Assembly (NCBI GenBank): GCA_030849075.1
Contig: JASAOO010003339.1
Coordinates: forward strand, 1-43,497
From: Zelonia costaricensis
Lineage: Eukaryota; Euglenozoa; Kinetoplastea; Trypanosomatida; Trypanosomatidae
Direction of reading: 5' to 3'
Length of the DNA stretch: 43,497 bases
Shown here: positions 29,513 to 37,839 of the stretch, piece after piece
Position numbering within the stretch: the first letter of the stretch is position 1
How the letters are laid out: each line of letters starts with the position of its first letter
The notes under the pieces: model-generated
Databases searched by the model: none
What the model saw: the letters and a program-made list of their open reading frames with translations, nothing else
Told to the model about the DNA's origin: nothing
Translations under genes and position numbers: made by a program

Positions 29513-29936
29513 GCGCTGCGCTCGCCGACCTCTTCTTTGCAGCACTCCTCGATCTAAGCGATGGAGAGGGGGGGGATGCCGAAGAAGGATGCGGGTCGCG
29601 GCCCTTCCGTCTCCTCACAGAAGCAGAGGCAACAATGCCTGCATAAGGGAAGCGTAAACGGCAAATCAACATCCTCCACGTCGAACACAGCCCCAGTGCG
29701 ACGGTGATGCTCCGGTGGCGGTGACGGGAGGGAGCGCGCCGCCGTCCCTGCGGCACTCCGAATCCGCTTGCCAACGCGCAGTCCTTCGGTCCCGTGCCTT
29801 GATCTCTCCCACAACCCACTTTGCCCCCCCCCCGCCCCCTCCCCGGCCCTTCACCTCGGTTTCTTCCCGCGCCATTCAAGGCTAGCCTTTTCGTGGCTGT
29901 GCTACCACAGACACTCGCACACACACACACACAGGC
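29513..29936. other. Intergenic spacer, no gene seen
   Basis: Spacer of 424 nt with a pyrimidine tract (29821-29876), AG at 29879-29880, and a CA run (about 29918-29932) that ends next to the start codon of the following gene. Confidence 0.7.
29821..29880 (+). promoter_or_regulatory. Pyrimidine tract and acceptor for the SpoU methyltransferase gene
   Basis: Near-continuous C/T from 29821, with the first AG at 29879-29880, giving a 5' UTR of about 56 nt. CAG at 29908-29910 is an alternative. Confidence 0.55.
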
Positions 29937-31400
29937 ATGGCACCAAAGAGAAAGGAGTGGGGCAGCAAGACGGCGTGGTCCATGTCCTTCTTCGACCTCG
30001 TGCCCCACGATGCAGCGGAGGAGAACGCGAGACGCAGTCACACAGGGGGCCCGTCCACCTCCGGCTCCGCCTCCCCATCAGCATCGGAGCTACTTGCGCC
30101 CACACCCGTGCAGCGCCTACACGGCAAAGTCGACAAGGTGCGCAAGCGGCTCGAGCTCGACCCATCTACCCGCTGGCGGTGTCGGCGCTGCGATGCGGTG
30201 CTGCACCCCCCGCTGGATGCCGCAACGCGGAAGCCGCGCTACGGCGTGATGATGACGGAGCATCTCGAGGGCGTCTCCTCCGGTGGGACGACGCACCTCG
30301 CAACAGGCGTGGCGGTGTGCACCGCCGGGCCGCTGCGCTTCGATCGGCCGCTGGCGGACGCGCGTACTGCCGTGGAAGGCCGCGCATCGGTCGCCTCCTC
30401 CTCGTCGACACAGCGCAAGCGCGCGCGAGAGGAAGTTGGCGAAGGCGGTGTGGCGGTCACTGGAGAAGTCCCCGCATCCGCCACCGACCCTCACAACGCC
30501 GTGCGCCGGCTGTTGCGTCAGTGTCAGGACGGTGCGCGGCAGGGCTGCAGCGACGCAGCAGCAGCAGCAGCCGTAGACGTCCCGCCGCTTCTCTTCATCG
30601 TCGTTGAAAACCCAAAGACACCGGCGAATGCGGGCGGCATCCTGCGGGCAATGCGGTGCTACGGGGTGCACGGCCCCGCCGAGCACTCGGCCGCTGCGGG
30701 TAGCGGTGCAGCCGAGCAGGTGCGGCGCCGCGTCGGCGGCTTCATCTTCTCCGGTGCGCGACTGCGGAAGGCGATGGCGCACGGCGACTTCGCCAGCACG
30801 CTGCGCACCGACCCCACCCACGCCTGCCGAGAAATCCCGCAGCTCTGCGTCCCGACCTTGGACAGCTTGTTCGAGGTGCTGCGTGAGGAGTACGGGCATG
30901 CACCACCGAGAGTCACCGCACCAACATCAGCGCCGACAACGCCGTCGCCCTCCGCTGGCGGCCTCGGCAGTGCGGTGCGGGTGGTTGCCGTGGAGCTTGT
31001 GGAAGGCGCCGTCCCACTCCCGCACTACGAACACCCCTACAGCCGCGGCCTGCAGGCGTCCCCTGGGCAAGCGCAGAGCGCGACGACTGAAGCGAGTGCA
31101 GTGACTCCGATGGTCTTCTACGTCCTGGGCGCCGAAGACGGGACCCTCTCCGCGCACCACGTGCAGCAGGACGTGGATGACGTCGTGTTCATGCCAACGA
31201 CGGGTAGCATGAACCTCGCGGCGACTGTGAACGTCCTCCTGTACGACCGACTCGCCAAGGAGTGCTGCGGCGTCGAGCCGGCGACGTCCACGATGACAGC
31301 GGAGTCGGGCGATGACAGCGGGGGGGGCGGCGGTTGGAGGGATGTGTTCGAGTCACGTAACGCGAATAACCGCATTCGTTGGTCTCGCGAAGCGGCGTGA
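29937..31400 (+). CDS. SpoU/TrmH-family (SPOUT) RNA 2'-O-ribose methyltransferase
   Basis: A 487-residue protein with a C-terminal SpoU methylase domain. Family members transfer methyl from S-adenosylmethionine to ribose 2'-OH in rRNA or tRNA. Motif 1 is seen as ENPKTPANAGGILRAMRCYG (residues 224-243), with the N...R arrangement that contacts the RNA ribose. Motif 2 is YVLGAEDGTLS (from residue 395). Motif 3 is PTTGSMNLAATVNVLLYDR (about 421-439), part of the trefoil-knot cofactor site, with Asn in the usual SLNVSVA-like position. Between motifs 1 and 2 are two Ala/Gly/Pro-rich insertions. The N-terminal half is specific to this lineage as far as can be told, with a single CxxC (CRRC, near residue 83) and a basic start. 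Whether the target is rRNA or tRNA, and cytosolic or nucleolar, cannot be read. Confidence 0.9.
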   Translation: MAPKRKEWGSKTAWSMSFFDLVPHDAAEENARRSHTGGPSTSGSASPSASELLAPTPVQRLHGKVDKVRKRLELDPSTRWRCRRCDAVLHPPLDAATRKPRYGVMMTEHLEGVSSGGTTHLATGVAVCTAGPLRFDRPLADARTAVEGRASVASSSSTQRKRAREEVGEGGVAVTGEVPASATDPHNAVRRLLRQCQDGARQGCSDAAAAAAVDVPPLLFIVVENPKTPANAGGILRAMRCYGVHGPAEHSAAAGSGAAEQVRRRVGGFIFSGARLRKAMAHGDFASTLRTDPTHACREIPQLCVPTLDSLFEVLREEYGHAPPRVTAPTSAPTTPSPSAGGLGSAVRVVAVELVEGAVPLPHYEHPYSRGLQASPGQAQSATTEASAVTPMVFYVLGAEDGTLSAHHVQQDVDDVVFMPTTGSMNLAATVNVLLYDRLAKECCGVEPATSTMTAESGDDSGGGGGWRDVFESRNANNRIRWSREAA

Positions 31401-32088
31401 CACACACACACACACACAGTGGGTGGGGTGGGTCGCCGCCGGGGCCTCGTGTTGGCTTCAGCGCACAGGCATTCACGGCGCACTTCAACAGAACAGCGCA
31501 GAGTAAACTCTGAATACACAAAGAGCCTCGCGATGGTGGACGACAACGCCTCTCACACACACACACACACACACACACACAGCGACACAAGCGACGCAGA
31601 GACATGCATACCCGAGGCTGGCGGCACGATGCATCTCGCTTCGCCTCTGCTTGAGATCCTCACCATGGCTAAGCTCTCTCCGCTGCTGTAGCACTTCCTC
31701 ACTTGGTGCCTCCTCCGACTCTGTGTGCCACCCTTCACGCGAAAATCGCCGCAGCGTGGCGCCGCCGCAGCAACAGCACCGCCGCCGCCGCCACCACCGT
31801 ACTCGGGGCTCTTGCGCTGTAGAGACATCAACACGTAAACGCAAAGACACGCACACCAGCACACGCGCGCACAGGTTTCTTATTATCTCTTTCTTCCTTT
31901 TTTTAGTTTCTAGAAACGCACTCTCATAGAACAGCACACATAAACACACACACACACACACGTATATACATACACGCTAACACACACGTTCTCCTCGCGC
32001 AGCTCCTCTGTCTGTGCAGCGTTCGGCAGCAACCCACATCACCCCCCCCTCCCCTTCACCCCGTACCGTCGACGAACATGCCACCGAC
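31401..32088. other. Intergenic spacer, no gene seen
   Basis: CA runs lie immediately after the stop codon (31401-31418), at 31553-31580 and at 31944-31962. A pyrimidine-rich stretch (31989-32015) with AGs at 32001-32002, 32018-32019 and 32027-32028 offers splice acceptors. A C-rich block (32044-32060) lies after the last of these AGs and before the ATG. Confidence 0.65.
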
Positions 32089-32137
32089 ATGTACGACAGC
32101 GACAATGAGCTGCGCCGTCGCGGGTGTGTGCGTTTGA
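32078..32137 (+). other. Out-of-frame upstream ORF overlapping the next gene's start
   Basis: The first ATG after the candidate splice sites (32078) opens a 19-codon frame that ends with TGA at 32135-32137, 46 nt beyond the main ATG at 32089 and in another frame. If it is present in the mRNA, main-frame translation would need leaky scanning. Confidence 0.4.
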
Positions 32138-35100
32138 CCGCGTCAGCCGCGCCGCTGCCATCGTGGGGCACCTCTGGTGTAGCGTGGAATGTGCTGGACG
32201 CTGAGCTGTGCACCACCGCGCACGCACTCGCTGAGGCCGACCCGTCGCGCACCGTCCACTCGGATGCGCTCTGTGTCATCGCTGCTCGCCAGTCGAGTTT
32301 CTCGGCGAAGACGGAAAACGAGGGAGACGAGGTGCTGCCGCTGCTGGTCCACGCGCCAGTGTTTGCGCGATGCACGCGGCCGCCACTGTGTCTCTTCGAC
32401 GTTGTGCTCCCGCGGCTGGCACACCACGATCGTGACGCAGCGGCGCGCAAGGACGAACTGCAGCCACACGGCACGCGCCTCCTCGACAGTGATCTCGCAG
32501 CATGTGTGCAAGCGGCGTTGGGTGTGGCGCTGTGTGCGCACGTGGGCACCGACGACGCGGCGTCGAGCAGTGGCACGTCGTCGCAGCTGCATGATGCGGC
32601 TGTGCTGGTAGCGCGCTCCGTGACGCGTCTTCTGGCGCCTGCGACCCTTGCCCCGTCGATCGCCCTCGGTCTTATCATGTCTCCCGCGCCCGATCACGTG
32701 ACCCACCCTGACGCGTGCGAGCGACTCACACGCCTGCACTGGAGCTACCTCGAGAGCGCCGCGGCGGTTCCCGTCGACTACGACGCACTCGCAGCGCACT
32801 GGGAGGCAGCGGTTGGCGCAAGCACCACTCTGCGGCGAACAGTTTCGCACGTGAACGTTCCTTCGCCCTCAACGCACACACGAACAGAGGCAGCGCACTT
32901 GTGCTGGGCCGCGCCGGACACGCAGGCAGCGGACAGCGCCAGCGTGCACCGCCGCTTGCACGTGTACGCAGAGCGCGTGGCTGCCTCGGAGCTGCTCAGC
33001 TGCTGTGCGTCACTGCCCTTCTCAGAATCGACGCCGCGGTGGGGTAGCGCGCTTCTAGCAATCCTGTTGGACGTGCGTCAGCGCCTTGTCGAGCAAGAAA
33101 CAGGCGGCAGCGCGCTGTCCCTTCTCCATGGCACCGCACAGCACGATGCCCTCGCGCGGTGGCTGCTGCAGTGGTTTTCGTTTCTCGCCTGCCGCTCTGC
33201 GCCCACCTCCTGTGCTGGATCCGTCGCAAAGGCGCCGCCCCGGCACGCGTCGTCATGTGCCGAGCTCCCCATCGACATCCAGACGCAGCTACACGCGGCG
33301 CTGCACAGCAGCAGTACTGGACTACGTGCGGCTCTGACGTCGCTTCCGGTGGGGTGCGGCAGCGGCGGCGGCGGCAGCAACAGCAGCAGCCCCCTCCACC
33401 CGCTGCGGGACGCGCTGCGACACGTTGCCCACTGGCTCACCCTGCACGTCTTGGAGGCTACCCTGGCCCATCTCCCGGCGACCCTGTCGGTAGGGCAGCC
33501 CGCAACCAGCTGCAGCCCGCCACCCCTCGCGGACACCCACGTGTTGTTTCGCAGCTCCTTCGGTCACGAAGGCGTGGTCCAGTCAGCGCACACGACGCAT
33601 GTGCGACGTGGGGGTGGTCTCACGCAGGTGCGGCCCTCCCGCTGGATGCTATACCACAACGCCGGGGCAGTGCACCGCTCGTTGCCTGAGCTGACGCCGG
33701 CCCAGAATGCCTTCGTGAGTGTACTGGAGCGCCTCCTGGACGTTGCCGCGCAGCGCTCCGCGGACCCAATCGCCACGGTGCGCCGCAGCCCCCCGTCATC
33801 GCTGCTCACATATGACCTCTTCACGCGGCCAGAGCTGCACGGCGTGGCTGTCTGTCGGCTTCGCTGCGCTGTCGGCCCGCAACAGTCGAGCAACGCTCCG
33901 CTCGCACCACCATCGCCGCGACGCGTCCCCGTGGCTCGGTCAACAGTGCCGCACGGGGGCAGCGGCAGCGGCGGCGGCAACAACGACGTCACCTCCGCCG
34001 GCGCCGCCGTGGTGCGCGCGCCGCTCGTGGCATGCCTGCTCGCGTGGTTCGCCGCGGACTTCGATTGCGTGTTCAGCGCCCTGCACGGCGTCTGGCGTCT
34101 CGCACTGCGCTACGGCAGCGCAACAGCATCCACCAGGGTTTCACAGGAAGCCGCAACAGCGCCGCTCTCGTCCTTGTGGCGGGGTCTCGTGAACCCGTCC
34201 GTGCGGTGTGACGCGGCGGCAGCGGCGGGGGTGCCGGCTCTGGGGCTGCTGGGTCGCTGCCTCCTGCTGGCAATGTGGATGTCGCTGTCCGTGGTTGATG
34301 TCGATGAGGGGCCTTGTGAAGGCGCCGTCACGGCACCGCCCAGCCGAAGCCGGGCGATGACGGCGTGGGCGGGCACAATCGCGTACTCCAGCCGCCGCAA
34401 CGTGTTGCATGTCCGCGACTGGGCAACGGCGATGCACCTCGCCCGTGTGGCCAAGGCGCTTTGTGTGGGGGTGAGGCGCCCTGTCCAGTCGCACGGCGAC
34501 ATCGACGCGAGGTGCAGCGAGCAACGCGAGCGAGTAGAGGCCGCTGTGGCTGCCGTCGTGACCGCCTTCCTGAACGCGCGAGCTTCCGCGGTGCGGCGAC
34601 ACGAGCGGTGGCGAGCAGCGCTGCCTCACACACGCCCACATCCTCTGCCAGAGGCAGGCGCGCCTGCCACGGCAGCGGAACACGGTGATGAGGTCGGGGA
34701 CGCGGAAGAGGCGTGTGTGCTGCTGACCTGGAGCTGCACTCGCGGCGCTTCCAGCGACGCACCGGCCTCGCCGCCTCCCTCCCCATCGTTGGACTTCAGC
34801 GTCGAGGAGGTGGTGGAGTTTATGAGCGAAGGAGACGCTCCGGCGAACATGTCACATGGAAACACGTCAAGCTCCACCGTGCTTGCCACCAACACCGCAG
34901 CGCCGCTCATCGATCTCGAGGTGCGACTGCGCGGCCTGCTGACACGTGACGCGCTGGCAGACGGCCTGTGGCTGCTGCGCATGGCGGAGCGGCTCGCACG
35001 GCACGCGTGGGAGGAGAGCGAGGCGGCGGCGCGGCAGGGTATGACGACGACGTACACGCACCACACGATGGAAACGGAAAAGGCGCCTGTGTGGGGGAGT

Positions 35101-36645
35101 GAGAGCAGCGCAGCGGCGAGTGAGAAGCGCCGAGCCAGCTCCCCCGTCGCGGTGGCGGTCCTGCACGCGGACGAACGGGAGCCGCCGTGGCTCCCACCCC
35201 ACCCTTCATCCTCGTCCTCCAGTGATGCCGCACAGCTCGCCGCCGCCGGGGTTGCCGCCCCCGCCGCAGCCTCACCGCTTCCGCCCTCCCTCGCCCACGC
35301 GTACCTCCGCGAGGACGAGGCTGCCAACCGCAGCAGCCTGCGCGGTTTCGAGGAGCGGCAACGGAGGTTCCTGCACCGGCAGTACGGCAACTGCACGGCG
35401 CAGGTGACGCTGCAGCGCGCCGAAGCGCAACGCAGGGCCCTGCTGCGCTGCATGTGGGCCGTGCAGGAGGCGGAGTGGCAGGCACGGTGGCGGGCTGTGG
35501 TGGTGCCGGAGTGCGTGCTGCGCGCGTTGCTCGCCGAGTACGCCGCAGCCGCACTGGAGACGGCACGGGAGAATGGGCGCGCACGAACGCCGCCTGAGCA
35601 GAAACGTCGCGCCTCGCCCGTGCGCCTCGTCACGATCACGCGCGAGGTGCACGCCCACCGCGCCTTTCTGCTGGGTGGCGAGATGAAGGGTCCCTCCGCC
35701 CCGGCAACATCGACAGCAGCGAGACCAACGCGTGCAGCGGCACCCGCAGCGCGGAGTCTCTCGCCAATGCCGTCTACGAGCCGCGCCGGTTCGCTGAAGC
35801 GTGCCGAGCGTGCGCCGACGCAACGGGCGCGGACGTCTCCACCGCCACGATCGCCTACGCCACAGCAGCGGGCGGCACCGCCGTGCTGTGTGTCGAGGCC
35901 ACAACGCAGCAGCACTCACCGCGCGTCACCACCACCACCACGATCGCCGCCGTGCGGCAAAGGGGGGGACTCGGCCACAGTGCCGGTCGTCCGCTTCTCC
36001 CTGTGCACCTCGTCGTCGTGCACGCCTGCAGCGCAGCCGCAACAGCGGCAGCCATCGCCACACACCGCTGCCCCCTCCCCATCCCCGCTCACGGACATCT
36101 CCCTCAACCACATGGGCCCCATGGCGCGCGAGTCGCCACAGAGGGTCGCCGACAGCACATGTACGCCGCCCACATCGCCACCGCCGCCACTCGCAGCGTC
36201 GTCCTCGGTGTGGTGGTGCCCGGTTGAGGAAGGCGGGCGCAGTCACGCGCCATCGCCAGCGGACCCTCTGCGCGTGCTACGGCGCCAGCACCGCCAGCTG
36301 CGTCCGCGGCGCACCACCAGTCATGGCGGTGGCGGCGGTCGTGTCCCTGTGGCGCTTGCGGTGGCTGAAGCGGTGCGCATTGCCGCTGCTGCAGCCGCTG
36401 CTCCCACCACGGCAGAGCCCTCGCCGCGGACGGACATGCACCCCATCGCGAGGACTGCGGGCCTGCCGCTCGACGTCGCCTTCGCGGACGTCTCGTGCAA
36501 AAAGGTGCGGCGAAGAACGTCAGTGACACCACGCGCGTCACCGGCCTCCGCATCCACCACGCCGGCGCTGGACGCCTCGCACGTACCGCCTCGCCGCCGG
36601 CGGCCATCGGTGGTGACGTGGGCAGAGGACGTGCAGGAGTACTGA
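32089..36645 (+). CDS. Large hypothetical protein, 1518 residues
   Basis: Not recognised. The protein begins MYDSDNELRRRGC; the longer open frame upstream starts at GTG, so 32089 is the first in-frame ATG. The N-terminal two thirds are Ala/Leu-rich, mostly helical in appearance, and interrupted by short Ser, Gly, His and Thr repeats (a GGGGSNSSS stretch near 33360-33390). Around residues 1080-1165 is a charged helical region (ERQRRFLHRQYGN, then a run with alternating Arg, Glu and Trp) that may form a coiled coil. From about residue 1165 to the end the protein is Pro/Ser/Arg-rich and disordered-looking, ending RRRRPSVVTWAEDVQEY. No signal peptide, membrane segments, or enzyme motifs were seen. 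The frame is open for 4.5 kb with matching codon use, so it is very likely real. Confidence 0.85.
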   Translation: MYDSDNELRRRGCVRLTASAAPLPSWGTSGVAWNVLDAELCTTAHALAEADPSRTVHSDALCVIAARQSSFSAKTENEGDEVLPLLVHAPVFARCTRPPLCLFDVVLPRLAHHDRDAAARKDELQPHGTRLLDSDLAACVQAALGVALCAHVGTDDAASSSGTSSQLHDAAVLVARSVTRLLAPATLAPSIALGLIMSPAPDHVTHPDACERLTRLHWSYLESAAAVPVDYDALAAHWEAAVGASTTLRRTVSHVNVPSPSTHTRTEAAHLCWAAPDTQAADSASVHRRLHVYAERVAASELLSCCASLPFSESTPRWGSALLAILLDVRQRLVEQETGGSALSLLHGTAQHDALARWLLQWFSFLACRSAPTSCAGSVAKAPPRHASSCAELPIDIQTQLHAALHSSSTGLRAALTSLPVGCGSGGGGSNSSSPLHPLRDALRHVAHWLTLHVLEATLAHLPATLSVGQPATSCSPPPLADTHVLFRSSFGHEGVVQSAHTTHVRRGGGLTQVRPSRWMLYHNAGAVHRSLPELTPAQNAFVSVLERLLDVAAQRSADPIATVRRSPPSSLLTYDLFTRPELHGVAVCRLRCAVGPQQSSNAPLAPPSPRRVPVARSTVPHGGSGSGGGNNDVTSAGAAVVRAPLVACLLAWFAADFDCVFSALHGVWRLALRYGSATASTRVSQEAATAPLSSLWRGLVNPSVRCDAAAAAGVPALGLLGRCLLLAMWMSLSVVDVDEGPCEGAVTAPPSRSRAMTAWAGTIAYSSRRNVLHVRDWATAMHLARVAKALCVGVRRPVQSHGDIDARCSEQRERVEAAVAAVVTAFLNARASAVRRHERWRAALPHTRPHPLPEAGAPATAAEHGDEVGDAEEACVLLTWSCTRGASSDAPASPPPSPSLDFSVEEVVEFMSEGDAPANMSHGNTSSSTVLATNTAAPLIDLEVRLRGLLTRDALADGLWLLRMAERLARHAWEESEAAARQGMTTTYTHHTMETEKAPVWGSESSAAASEKRRASSPVAVAVLHADEREPPWLPPHPSSSSSSDAAQLAAAGVAAPAAASPLPPSLAHAYLREDEAANRSSLRGFEERQRRFLHRQYGNCTAQVTLQRAEAQRRALLRCMWAVQEAEWQARWRAVVVPECVLRALLAEYAAAALETARENGRARTPPEQKRRASPVRLVTITREVHAHRAFLLGGEMKGPSAPATSTAARPTRAAAPAARSLSPMPSTSRAGSLKRAERAPTQRARTSPPPRSPTPQQRAAPPCCVSRPQRSSTHRASPPPPRSPPCGKGGDSATVPVVRFSLCTSSSCTPAAQPQQRQPSPHTAAPSPSPLTDISLNHMGPMARESPQRVADSTCTPPTSPPPPLAASSSVWWCPVEEGGRSHAPSPADPLRVLRRQHRQLRPRRTTSHGGGGGRVPVALAVAEAVRIAAAAAAAPTTAEPSPRTDMHPIARTAGLPLDVAFADVSCKKVRRRTSVTPRASPASASTTPALDASHVPPRRRRPSVVTWAEDVQEY

Positions 36646-36775
36646 TCGATGAGACCGGTGTCGGCTCCAGCGGCCGCATTCGCACACAAACACACACACA
36701 CACACACAGATTGCACGTCAGGCTTGCGCGTCCTTCAGCCCGCACCTCGTCCTCAACCTTAACATCTCCGTGAAT

Positions 36776-36821
36776 CCACTCTCCCCTCCCCCTCACCCCT
36801 TCGTCGCTCACACACACACAC

Positions 36822-36856
<35 letters not shown>

Positions 36857-36858
36857 AG
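36776..36858 (+). promoter_or_regulatory. Pyrimidine tract, CA run and acceptor for the LYR-motif gene
   Basis: A C/T tract (36776-36806) and a long CA run (about 36807-36852) precede the first AG at 36857-36858, giving a 5' UTR of 26 nt. No AG occurs between tract and acceptor. Confidence 0.6.
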
Positions 36859-36884
36859 ATCAGCACAGAGGGTGTGGCGGAGGC

Positions 36885-37259
36885 ATGTCACTCTCCACTT
36901 CCACGGTGCGTCGCCAGCTCTGCGGCACGCCGCTGCGGCACGCGGGCAAGTGGTGGCGGGAGGGGTCGCCGGACTTTACCCGTGCCAACCGCCGGCGCAT
37001 GGAGCTGGAGGAGCAGCGGCTTGAAGCGAGTCACTACCTGCCTCCCATCGAGCCCACGCCGGAGCAGGCCTGCCAACTCTACCGCCGGCTGCTCAAGGAG
37101 GGGCACCGCACGCTTGTTGTCACGGACAAGGACTTCTTCCGCCGCAAGGTGCGCTACGAGTTCGAGGTGACCTCACGGCAGACCAGCTCGCGCGTGCGAG
37201 GCGTCATGTTCGAGAAGGGGCACTGGATGCTGGACAACAAGCTCGGCGGCATCATGTGA
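36885..37259 (+). CDS. LYR-motif (Complex1_LYR-like) small protein, probably mitochondrial
   Basis: A 124-residue basic protein. Residues 65-67 are Leu-Tyr-Arg within QLYRRLLKEG, followed by a basic stretch (FFRRKVRYEF) with Phe93 at about the expected distance downstream. LYR proteins are small mitochondrial helical proteins that act in respiratory complex assembly, Fe-S transfer, or the mitoribosome, usually with acyl carrier protein. Here the motif is in the middle rather than near the N-terminus, after about 55 Arg-rich residues that could be a mitochondrial presequence or lineage extension. The C-terminus ends DNKLGGIM. Which LYR subfamily it is cannot be decided by eye. The ATG is the first after the acceptor. 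The preceding stop is only 239 nt upstream. Confidence 0.72.
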   Translation: MSLSTSTVRRQLCGTPLRHAGKWWREGSPDFTRANRRRMELEEQRLEASHYLPPIEPTPEQACQLYRRLLKEGHRTLVVTDKDFFRRKVRYEFEVTSRQTSSRVRGVMFEKGHWMLDNKLGGIM

Positions 37260-37839
37260 ATTCAGGTCGTCGGATCGGCTTGTGTGCTGTGGCAAGTTAA
37301 GTTGTGTGTGTTCGTCCGTTTCTCTTTTGGGGGTGTTTCTCCGCTCTCTCTGTGTGTGGGGCGTGTGTGTGGATTGGTGTTTCACAGAATTCAAAGAACG
37401 CTGACTCAAAGACAGAAAAGGGGCTCGAGTCGTCGCAGCATCGTTGTCGTGTCGCTTGCAAACACACACGAGGCTTCCAATGTGTCTAGTAGGACGATGG
37501 TCGTTCTCGGTTTTACCCCACCCCCCCCCCGCGGTACTTGTTGCTTCCGTATAGAGAGGGGGGGAGCGTCACGCACTGGCGCGCCCCGATCTATGTCAGC
37601 ACATACATTTGATGGCATCCTCTTCACTCTTGACCCTCCCACACACACGCAGCTCAAAAGGGCACTGTTGCAAGAAGCTGCGCGCACGCACGTCCCTCAC
37701 CCTCTCCGCTGCCTCAAGCGTACCTCGCTGTGCGCCGGCACGAACGTGAACCCTATAACACACACACTCCCTCTTCACTCGCCCCAGCACACCCTCACAC
37801 ACACACACACGGACGTGCTGGTGTGCGGTGGTCTCCGTC
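37260..37839. other. Intergenic spacer, no gene seen
   Basis: Has TG-rich stretches near 37350-37372, a C run (about 37519-37530), short CA runs (37643-37650 and 37796-37810), and the acceptor for the next gene. No gene recognised. Confidence 0.65.
37768..37787 (+). promoter_or_regulatory. Pyrimidine tract and acceptor for UTP12
   Basis: A short C/T tract ends at AG 37786-37787, giving a 5' UTR of 52 nt that includes a CA run. Confidence 0.5.

Noticed and set aside
32014..32088. N-terminal extension of the 1518-residue protein
   Set aside because: Begins at GTG, not ATG, and overlaps the splice-signal region.
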